The notes under the pieces are model-generated. The model searched no databases and was not told the DNA's origin. It was given only the letters and a program-made list of their open reading frames with translations. A DNA stretch of 8,758 nucleotides, from the NCBI GenBank assembly GCA_013041975.1, contig JABDQZ010000010.1:1-8758 (forward strand), given 5' to 3'. This DNA is from Gammaproteobacteria bacterium (lineage in GTDB: Bacteria; Pseudomonadota; Gammaproteobacteria; Chromatiales; Chromatiaceae). Each line of letters begins with the position of its first letter. Positions within the stretch are counted from its first letter, which is position 1. This document shows, one piece after another, positions 1 to 5,341 of the stretch. A program made the position numbers and the translations under genes.

Positions 1-1
1 G

Positions 2-6
2 CTCCT
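2..6 (-). promoter_or_regulatory. Ribosome binding site of a gene beyond the window edge
   Basis: Read on the minus strand, AGGAG begins one base after the TAG stop of the permease gene. It is the right distance to serve a start codon just outside the window. NrtA/NrtB-type operons are normally followed by the ABC ATPase (nrtC or nrtD type), so that is the likely next gene; its identity is inferred, not seen. Confidence 0.5.
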
Positions 7-837
7 CTACTCTTCGTATGCAACCAGTTTACTGATGCTGCCGAGACCTAAATCCAACATCATGCCAACAATACCAATCATCAAGATTGAAAAAATCACA
101 CTGGACAGATCCAGGTTATTCCATTCATTCCAGACGTAGTAACCAATACCAGTACCACCTACCAGCATTTCTGCAGCCACAATGACAAGCCAGGCGATAC
201 CAATTGAAATACGCATACCAGTCAGTATGGTTGGAGCAGCCGCAGGCAGTACTACCTGCAACGCAGTTTTTATTGGGCTTAACTCGTGAGTTCTTGCAAC
301 ATTAATCCAATCCTGTCGTACGTTGGCGACACCGAAAGCGGTATTGATCAGCATTGGCCAAATGGAACAGATAAAGATCACAAAAATTGCAGAGGTTTCA
401 GAGTCCTTGATGATAAACAAAGCCAACGGCATCCAGGCCAGCGGAGAAATAGGCCTAAGAACCTGAATATATGGATTTAATGCTTTGTGCATCAACGGTG
501 ACATACCAACCAGGAAACCGATGGGTAATGCAACTAGTGCCGCTAGAATAAAACCGGTTAACACACGATAGATGGAATAACCAAGCTGAATACCAATCCC
601 TTTGTCATTAGGACCGGCATCATAGAATGGATCACTTAGTTCCTTGTAGGCCAGACTGAGAACATCTGAAGGAGGTGGCACCCTGGCCTCCTGGGACGCA
701 CCTCCCATGAGTAGCTCATATTCAGACATGGGTTCTGTATCAACCGGCGCCTTGTTGAGCGCTTCCCAGGTTCCCAGGAAGAGCACCAACAGGCTAACCG
801 ATAATATGAACGCCCTAAACTGCAGGGACTTGATCAT
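7..837 (-). CDS. nrtB: NrtB-type ABC transporter permease (nitrate/anion uptake)
   Basis: Inner-membrane permease of a nitrate/bicarbonate/cyanate-type (NrtB/CmpB, BPD_transp_1) ABC importer, which takes substrate from the binding protein encoded just upstream. There is an N-terminal membrane segment at about residues 8-27 and a periplasmic stretch. Several hydrophobic segments follow from about residue 85 on. A permease cytoplasmic-loop (EAA-like) region contains NVARTHELSP and the conserved LPAAAPTILTGMRI, followed by IVAAEMLVGGTGIGYYVW, which is strongly family-typical. Length (276 aa) is normal. A GTG at 838-840 overlaps the upstream stop as GTGA, but AGGAG at 844-848 lies only 3 nt from it and 6 nt from the ATG at 835-837, so the ATG is preferred. 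The gene is translationally coupled to the binding-protein gene. The substrate is inferred from family and promoter; nitrate is likeliest, and bicarbonate, cyanate or nitrite are possible. Confidence 0.9.
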   Translation of the reverse strand: MIKSLQFRAFILSVSLLVLFLGTWEALNKAPVDTEPMSEYELLMGGASQEARVPPPSDVLSLAYKELSDPFYDAGPNDKGIGIQLGYSIYRVLTGFILAALVALPIGFLVGMSPLMHKALNPYIQVLRPISPLAWMPLALFIIKDSETSAIFVIFICSIWPMLINTAFGVANVRQDWINVARTHELSPIKTALQVVLPAAAPTILTGMRISIGIAWLVIVAAEMLVGGTGIGYYVWNEWNNLDLSSVIFSILMIGIVGMMLDLGLGSISKLVAYEE

Positions 838-2285
838 CACGTTCTCCTGATCGCGAAACTTTTGACGTACTCCTCGGGCTTGGTGTAATCGAACTCCTTA
901 CCCATGATGGTATAGTTTTCATATGTCTTAGAAGGCGGCGTGTAACCAAGATCTTTCATTACCTTGGCGGCATCTGATGCAACGTACACCTGCTCCGCGA
1001 TCTTTTTGTAATCGACATCACCTTTGACATAACCCCAGCGTTTCATCTGTGTCAGGATCCAGACCCCCATTGAATGCCACGGAAATGGGTCAAAATCGAT
1101 ACGATCTGGAACATTCTGCACAGAGCCAAGTCCATCAGCATAACGCCCGGTTAGTACCTGCTGAATGACTGGAACGGGTTGATTGAGATAATTCTTTGGT
1201 GCAATTGCCTCCGAGATTTCTTTGCGATTTTCTTGCTTGGCTGAATATTGAGTCGCATCAATTATTGATCGCAACAATGCACCATAGGTATTGGGGTTTT
1301 CAGTTGCAAATTCCTGTGAGCAGGCAAAAGCACAACATGGGTGACCTTCCCAGATGTCTTTAGTCAGTGTATGAATGAATCCAACTTTTTCCCACACAGC
1401 ACGCTGGTTGAAAGGATCCGGAGACAAATAACCATCAAGGTTTCCGGCGCGCAGGTTAGCCACCATTTCCGGTGGTGGCACAACACGAATCTGGATATCC
1501 TTATCCGGATCAAGGCCATGCTCTGCCACGTAGTAACGTAACAGGAAGTTATGCATGGAATATTCAAATGGAACACCAAACTTGAAACCTTTCCATTGTT
1601 TAGGGTCACGTTTGTCCTTATGGTCAACATGCAGCACAATTGCCTGGCCATTAATATTTTCAACAGCAGGCATCAAGTATGGCTTGGCTGAAGAACCGGC
1701 CCCCATGGTCATTGCCAGTGGCATCGGTGTCAGCATGTGAGATGCGTCATATTCCTTTGAAAGGGACTTGTCTCGCGCAACAGCCCAGCCTGCTGTCTTG
1801 ATTACTTCGACATCGAGACCATGCTTGGCATAAAAGCCCATCGGATGAGCCATGATGATGGGGGTAGCACAGGTGATCGGTACAAAACCAACATTGAGCT
1901 TGGTTTTTTCCAACTTGCCGGCCGTTTCCTTGATTGCCGCCTTGGCTTCTTCCATTGGAAAGAATGAGCCGAGCAGACCGGCAGCAGTACCGGCGCCGAC
2001 GAGACCGAGAAATGATCGGCGGCTCATTTCATCATGCCCGAATATAGAACGAACCACGGCGCTCTCAATCGCGCGATCCATCATGTCATCAGTTGATGCC
2101 AATACATCATTTTCCGGCCCAACACTTTCAGCCAGTTTTTTTACCTGTATTTCAGGTTTTTCATCGATTAATGTAGAAATTGAAACTTCGTGCGATTTAG
2201 ATTGACAGCTACTGCATTCGCAACCCTTCTCATGAACGAGACTTTTGTTGGGGTCGAATGGATCATTCAGGCTTTTGACAGTCAT
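837..2285 (-). CDS. nrtA: Tat-exported NrtA/CmpA-type substrate-binding protein of ABC importer
   Basis: Periplasmic binding protein of a nitrate-type ABC importer, 482 aa. A twin-arginine signal is seen at S88-R89-R90-S91-F92-L93 with a following hydrophobic stretch to about residue 109; a cleavage site after AKA (about residue 116) is plausible. In front of it lies an unusually long cytoplasmic n-region of about 87 residues with a C22-x-C24-x2-C27 cluster and a helix-like MMDRAIESAVVRSIF segment. The mature part aligns by eye with NrtA/CmpA: GFVPITCATPIIMAHPMGFY, then W167, Q214 and H245 where cyanobacterial NrtA (from memory) has its nitrate-contacting Trp, Gln and His. HPCC (315-318) occupies the place of its nitrate-contacting Lys. 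The ATG is supported by GGAGAG about 8 nt upstream. The next gene overlaps its stop. Nitrate is the best substrate guess; bicarbonate or another small anion is not excluded. Confidence 0.88.
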   Translation of the reverse strand: MTVKSLNDPFDPNKSLVHEKGCECSSCQSKSHEVSISTLIDEKPEIQVKKLAESVGPENDVLASTDDMMDRAIESAVVRSIFGHDEMSRRSFLGLVGAGTAAGLLGSFFPMEEAKAAIKETAGKLEKTKLNVGFVPITCATPIIMAHPMGFYAKHGLDVEVIKTAGWAVARDKSLSKEYDASHMLTPMPLAMTMGAGSSAKPYLMPAVENINGQAIVLHVDHKDKRDPKQWKGFKFGVPFEYSMHNFLLRYYVAEHGLDPDKDIQIRVVPPPEMVANLRAGNLDGYLSPDPFNQRAVWEKVGFIHTLTKDIWEGHPCCAFACSQEFATENPNTYGALLRSIIDATQYSAKQENRKEISEAIAPKNYLNQPVPVIQQVLTGRYADGLGSVQNVPDRIDFDPFPWHSMGVWILTQMKRWGYVKGDVDYKKIAEQVYVASDAAKVMKDLGYTPPSKTYENYTIMGKEFDYTKPEEYVKSFAIRRT

Positions 2286-2396
2286 TTACTACTCTCCAGC
2301 AAGTTGAATATATTTTGGAATCAGACGTAATGGTTTTACTACTTAAGTTTGCTACGGAAACCAGATGCAAAACCTGTATACGTTTGATATTGCTAG
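2286..2396 (-). other. Leader region of the nrtA-nrtB operon
   Basis: If the -24/-12 promoter at 2397-2413 is used, transcription would start near 2386 and give a leader of about 100 nt. It ends in GGAGAG, a good ribosome binding site for nrtA. I looked for an attenuator or antiterminator, as known for some enterobacterial nas operons under NasR. I see only a weak GTTTTGC/GCAAAC pairing, with no stable hairpin followed by a U run. No small ORF with a ribosome binding site is apparent. Confidence 0.4.
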
Positions 2397-2413
2397 AGCA
2401 GTCTTTGTGCCAA
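2397..2413 (-). promoter_or_regulatory. Sigma-54 (-24/-12) promoter for nrtA operon
   Basis: The minus strand reads TTGGCACAAAGACTGCT. It has TGGCAC, the invariant GG and GC exactly 10 nt apart, and a final TGCT, against the RpoN consensus TGGCACG-N4-TTGC(A/T). Only the base after TGGCAC and the first T of TTGC deviate. It is the right way round, with a predicted start near 2386, about 100 nt upstream of the nrtA ATG. Nitrate assimilation genes in many proteobacteria are controlled by NtrC and RpoN, so the context fits. The same bases could be read as a mediocre sigma-70 promoter (TTGGCA, 18 nt, TATCAA), which is the main alternative. Confidence 0.65.
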
Positions 2414-2493
2414 GAGACAGGAAAATACTATAAACAGATTTAAGCCATTGTTATTTGGAGACAAATAAAAAATAGATAGAAGGAATGAATACT

Positions 2494-2554
2494 ATTGGCA
2501 TCATTCTCAATTAAAAGTTTTGACCGACAATGTCAACAATGTATGCCAATGTCA
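2494..2554 (-). promoter_or_regulatory. Repeated elements upstream of the sigma-54 promoter, possible activator site
   Basis: On the minus strand TGACATTG occurs twice (2547-2554 and 2528-2535), exactly 19 bp apart, with a third partial copy ACATTG between them (2537-2542). The three cores are thus spaced about one helical turn apart. In addition ATTGGCA (2494-2500) and TGCCAAT (2544-2550) form an inverted repeat 50 bp apart. The array lies about 110-170 bp upstream of the predicted sigma-54 start, where enhancer-binding proteins usually bind. It does not match the NtrC consensus (GCAC-N5-GTGC type) well, so the regulator is unknown and the assignment is inferred from repetition and position. 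Confidence 0.35.
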
Positions 2555-2560
2555 TTTATG

Positions 2561-2593
2561 CAACCCAATAATCGGAAGCTGGTTATTGGGTTG
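2561..2593 (-). terminator. Perfect 11-bp inverted repeat downstream of mlaC, probable terminator
   Basis: CAACCCAATAA (2561-2571) and TTATTGGGTTG (2583-2593) pair perfectly around an 11-nt loop. The stem begins 17 nt after the mlaC stop codon, where an operon end is expected, with the nrtA promoter beyond it. Neither strand has a T run after the stem (CATAAATGAC on the minus strand), so it is not a textbook intrinsic terminator. It may act as a 3'-end stabiliser or a Rho-assisted terminator. A second pairing, CCGACAA (2524-2530) with TTGTCGG (2591-2597), competes for part of the right arm. Confidence 0.5.
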
Positions 2594-2609
2594 TCGGATC
2601 CGGTATTAT

Positions 2610-3230
2610 TTAAGAATCAATCATTTCCTTTTTATCATTAGTTTCATTCAGGTTATCTATCAAACCTCTGACACCTGAGGTTCTTATAATCTTTTTGAAA
2701 CTACTGCGGTAATTCGTGACAAGGCTGATCCCTTCAATTTTTACATCATAGACCTTCCAGCCTTCGCCAATATTGCGCATGCGATAGTCTATTTTCAAAG
2801 GCTGCCCACTGTTAGCTACCTTGGTTCTGACTAAAATATCATTTGGCTTGTTTCCCGGCCTTGAAGGAAGATAGCTTATTTCCCAATCAGACTGGCTTCT
2901 GAAGGCTGTCGCATAGGAACGAACAAGCATTCTTTTAAATTCCTGCTTGAAGGCCTGTCGATCATTATTGCTGACCTGTCTCCAGGAACGACCCAGAACC
3001 ATGGCAGATATACGGTCGAGATCAATGTAAGGGGTGAATACTTTATCTACCAGCGTATAAAAATAGTTGGGGTCTGAGTCAATCAAATGACTTTCACTCA
3101 GCATGAGCTGCTTCATTTCATTTGATGTGCTTTCAATCACCTGCTGTGGTTGTGTTAACAGTGTGGCAAAGCTCGATGAACCAAACAGCAGGCAAGCTAG
3201 GAATATAAAGATTAATTTGAATGATTTCAT
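2610..3230 (-). CDS. mlaC: MlaC/Ttg2D-family periplasmic phospholipid carrier, stand-alone
   Basis: Predicted periplasmic lipid-binding protein of the MlaC (Tol_Tol_Ttg2, toluene tolerance) family, 206 aa, close to the family's usual length. A Sec signal peptide is visible: MKSFK, a hydrophobic core, then SSFA with likely cleavage after residue 22. Family-typical stretches follow: FTPYIDLDRISAMVLGRSWR (residues 66-84), QAFKQEFKRMLVRSYATAF (92-110), DYRMRNIGEGWKVYDVKIEGISLVTNYR in the second half, and the C-terminal SGVRGLIDNLN. In E. coli MlaC shuttles phospholipid between the outer-membrane MlaA complex and the inner-membrane MlaFEDB transporter. Here no mlaA, B, D, E or F is present, so its partners are elsewhere or it serves the lipid genes upstream. 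The gap to the kinase gene is 105 bp, so it may be co-transcribed or have its own promoter. The ribosome binding site is weak. Carriers of the same fold for hopanoids or other lipids are possible. Confidence 0.85.
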   Translation of the reverse strand: MKSFKLIFIFLACLLFGSSSFATLLTQPQQVIESTSNEMKQLMLSESHLIDSDPNYFYTLVDKVFTPYIDLDRISAMVLGRSWRQVSNNDRQAFKQEFKRMLVRSYATAFRSQSDWEISYLPSRPGNKPNDILVRTKVANSGQPLKIDYRMRNIGEGWKVYDVKIEGISLVTNYRSSFKKIIRTSGVRGLIDNLNETNDKKEMIDS

Positions 3231-3335
3231 TGGAGTTTTCTTTCTCTGATCTACCTTGGATAAGAGTCTATAGATAATCGCTTCAAAAATAGTTCAAGGG
3301 AATGTCAAAATTTCATCAAATGGTGAAAATAATGC
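3231..3335 (-). other. Intergenic gap between kinase gene and mlaC
   Basis: This AT-rich gap contains no clear terminator. The only hairpin is an AU-only TTTCA/TGAAA pairing near 3311-3328, followed by a short TTTT on the minus strand, and it looks too weak to stop transcription. A possible but poor sigma-70 promoter for mlaC is TTGAAG (3281-3286) with TTATCC (3258-3263). Read-through from the kinase gene is equally plausible. Confidence 0.3.
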
Positions 3336-4601
3336 TCAATCTTTCATGCGAACAGTTACGCAAACGCCGCCTTCATCACGATTAAGAATATTAATCTGCC
3401 ACTGGTTTATATCACATAATCGTTTAACGATATTCAGGCCCAGGCCTTCACCTGCCTGCTGCACACCGCGCCCACGCACATGTCGATTGAAGATGTGCGG
3501 TATTAATTTTTCGTCGATACCTGTACCAGAGTCTTCAACTTTCAGACCATAATCATCAACAGTGATTTGGATAATGCCTGATTCAGAGTAATTGATCGCA
3601 TTGCGGCATAAATTACTAATAACAATTTGAATCATCCTGCGATTAACCGGTAGGCAGAGTTTACTTTCGTTGACAACATTAAACTCCAGCTGTTTTTCAT
3701 TGAGCAGCGGCATGAGTTTCGTCAGTTCATCTTCAATAATGTCTGAAAGATCAACGCAATCTTCTTCGCTGAGTTTCTCAGGCTCTCTGCCCAGTATTAA
3801 AAAAGCATCGATCAATTCAGAAATATCCCGGCAGGCGCGGCGAATCATTTTCGATCTTTCCAGACCCTTGGCAGAAATTTTCTGTTCTGCCTCCAGGAAC
3901 TGCGCAGCACCATCAATGATAGTTATCGGTGTCCTCAATTCATGACTGACATCCGAGGTAAAGCGCCTTTCACGCTCAAGCATCTCTTCCAGCCGCTGCT
4001 TGTATTCATCCAGTGCCAGCACCAGTTCACGTGTTTCACCATGAAGTCCTTCAGTGGGCAAGGTCAGGCCCTCATCTTGCGGAGAAAAATTCCTTAAGCG
4101 CTTTACGATTCGCATCACGGGTGAAACAGCCTTGGAACTCAGGCTGTAGGCAACCCAACTGGTTGCATAAACGATGATCAGTAAAATGATAACCGGCAAT
4201 ACGCCAAAAAGACCAACGAGACGATTGACATTGTATCCTGCGAATACAAGGTAAAGACGCCCCTGGCTAAATTCTTTTATATAGACCGGCATGGGTCTGC
4301 CACCAGGCACTGGAACAACTTCGATATGCAGACCAGGCTGCAATGGTTTTAGGTTTTCCGGCAAATTGCCTTTGCCCTGTTTATCAACAAGATAGCCCAC
4401 TAGGTTTCGGGTTCTGGGCAAGGGAAAGTCACTATCTGACTGGTAGGAATTGATAAATGATTCTGCCTCCAGTTCAAGCGCTTCTTTGACGAGTATTTTT
4501 TGCAATACCCATGCAATCGCCATCACGCTGATGAGCACGGTTATAAAGATAAAAATAGCCTGGAGTAATAGACGTTGTAAACGCTCAGATCTTCTTATCA
4601 T
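3336..4601 (-). CDS. Membrane sensor histidine kinase of two-component system
   Basis: Inner-membrane sensor kinase, 421 aa, that should phosphorylate the response regulator encoded upstream. Order of parts: membrane segment about residues 11-33; periplasmic sensor region of about 95 residues (34-128) with no recognised fold; second membrane segment about 129-152; HAMP-like linker; HisKA with FTSDVSHELRTPITIIDGA and phospho-accepting H220; ATP-binding domain with N box N334 (LCRNAINYS), G1 box DSGTGI (D357), F box F371 and G2 box GEGLGL (384-389). All catalytic motifs are intact. The ATG overlaps the regulator stop as ATGA and has no clear ribosome binding site, so expression depends on translational coupling. 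The signal is unknown. Its position between fatty-acid-modifying genes and an mlaC-like gene suggests an envelope or lipid cue, but that is inference. Confidence 0.93.
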   Translation of the reverse strand: MIRRSERLQRLLLQAIFIFITVLISVMAIAWVLQKILVKEALELEAESFINSYQSDSDFPLPRTRNLVGYLVDKQGKGNLPENLKPLQPGLHIEVVPVPGGRPMPVYIKEFSQGRLYLVFAGYNVNRLVGLFGVLPVIILLIIVYATSWVAYSLSSKAVSPVMRIVKRLRNFSPQDEGLTLPTEGLHGETRELVLALDEYKQRLEEMLERERRFTSDVSHELRTPITIIDGAAQFLEAEQKISAKGLERSKMIRRACRDISELIDAFLILGREPEKLSEEDCVDLSDIIEDELTKLMPLLNEKQLEFNVVNESKLCLPVNRRMIQIVISNLCRNAINYSESGIIQITVDDYGLKVEDSGTGIDEKLIPHIFNRHVRGRGVQQAGEGLGLNIVKRLCDINQWQINILNRDEGGVCVTVRMKD

Positions 4602-5311
4602 TGACTGTTGAAGTTATCACTGATGGCATCATTATAGAGTCGGTAACCAATGCCGTGCATGGTATGCAACAGTTTATTGCTAAAGGGTTTATCTATGGCG
4701 TTACGTAATGCGGATATATGCGTTCTCAAGGCATCACTGTCTGTCGCTTCATCCCCCCACACCTGGGATTCTATTTCACGCCGAGTAACTACCCGATGAG
4801 AATTCTCCATCAGCAGCTGGAGAACTTTGAAAGGAATCGGATTCAGAGTAATAACAATATCTCCACGACGTACTTCTCTTGTTTCACGGTTGAGGATCAG
4901 GTCACTGACTTTCAACATTGATTTTACACTCTGTTTAGAGCGCCGCCAAAGTGCCTGTATACGGGCATAAACTTCCTGCAATTCAAATGGTTTGACCAGG
5001 TAGTCATCCGCTCCGGCTGAAAAACCAGTGAGTTTATCATCAAGGGTATCACGCGCAGTTAACATCAGAATGGGCACATCAGAATGTTTCACAGTGCGCA
5101 GCTGACGGCACAGCTCGAGCCCATCAACCCCCGGCAGCGAGAGATCAAGAATAATCGCATCATACTCATTACTTGCCGCCAAATGTAGCCCGCTCAAGCC
5201 ATCATGAGCATAGTCTACAATCTGTTGACGATCGCTAAAAAAATCAACCAACAGTAGTGCTATATCCTTGTTATCTTCAACAATCAGCACTCTGCCATTA
5301 AAATCTTCCAA
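4598..5311 (-). CDS. OmpR/PhoB-family response regulator
   Basis: DNA-binding response regulator of 237 aa. The receiver domain (about residues 6-118) has the acidic pair E12/D13, phospho-acceptor D56 in ILDLSLPG, T85 in MLTA and K107 in YLVKPFE. The C-terminal winged helix (about 135-230) has LNPIPFKVLQLL, the VVTRREIESQVWG recognition region and the HTMHGIGYRLY wing. The start codon is TTG: GAGGAG lies 8 nt upstream of it and no in-frame ATG exists nearby. The only close alternative is a GTG at codon 8, which would cut into the first receiver strand. It lies 30 bp after the Cfa-like gene and overlaps the kinase gene by 4 bp. Targets are unknown; autoregulation of this operon is a reasonable guess. 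Confidence 0.95.
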   Translation of the reverse strand: MEDFNGRVLIVEDNKDIALLLVDFFSDRQQIVDYAHDGLSGLHLAASNEYDAIILDLSLPGVDGLELCRQLRTVKHSDVPILMLTARDTLDDKLTGFSAGADDYLVKPFELQEVYARIQALWRRSKQSVKSMLKVSDLILNRETREVRRGDIVITLNPIPFKVLQLLMENSHRVVTRREIESQVWGDEATDSDALRTHISALRNAIDKPFSNKLLHTMHGIGYRLYNDAISDNFNSQ

Positions 5312-5319
5312 GGTCTTTT

Positions 5320-5325
5320 CTCCTC
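5320..5325 (-). promoter_or_regulatory. Ribosome binding site that fixes the TTG start of the response regulator
   Basis: GAGGAG on the minus strand, 8 nt upstream of the TTG at 5309-5311. Its strength and ideal spacing support the rare start codon over the downstream GTG. Confidence 0.7.
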
Positions 5326-5341
5326 AAACAGACTGCGATGA

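Noticed and set aside
286..480. Plus-strand ORFs within the permease and other genes (for example here and at 1852-2205, 3670-3945, 6284-6553)
   Set aside because: They lie antisense to well-supported genes, lack ribosome binding sites and show no recognisable domains; their peptides look like out-of-frame translations.
838..840. GTG start for the permease gene, overlapping the nrtA stop as GTGA
   Set aside because: The AGGAG at 844-848 is only 3 nt from this GTG but 6 nt from the ATG immediately after it, so the ATG is the better start. The difference is one residue.
1364..1663. Minus-strand 99-codon ORF in another frame of nrtA
   Set aside because: It is fully inside a strongly conserved coding region on the same strand and its product has no recognisable features.
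2531..2536. Perfect TTGACA (minus strand) as a sigma-70 -35 element upstream of nrtA
   Set aside because: No acceptable -10 hexamer lies 16-18 nt downstream (TAATTG or TTAATT at best). The hexamer is explained as part of the repeated TGACATTG elements.
2543..2641. Plus-strand 32-codon ORF in the nrtA-mlaC intergenic region
   Set aside because: It has no ribosome binding site, runs through the inverted repeat and into the end of mlaC, and its product resembles nothing I recognise.
3310..3330. Hairpin TTTCA/TGAAA after the kinase gene as a terminator
   Set aside because: The stem is short, AU-rich and probably unstable, so it is not good evidence that transcription ends before mlaC.
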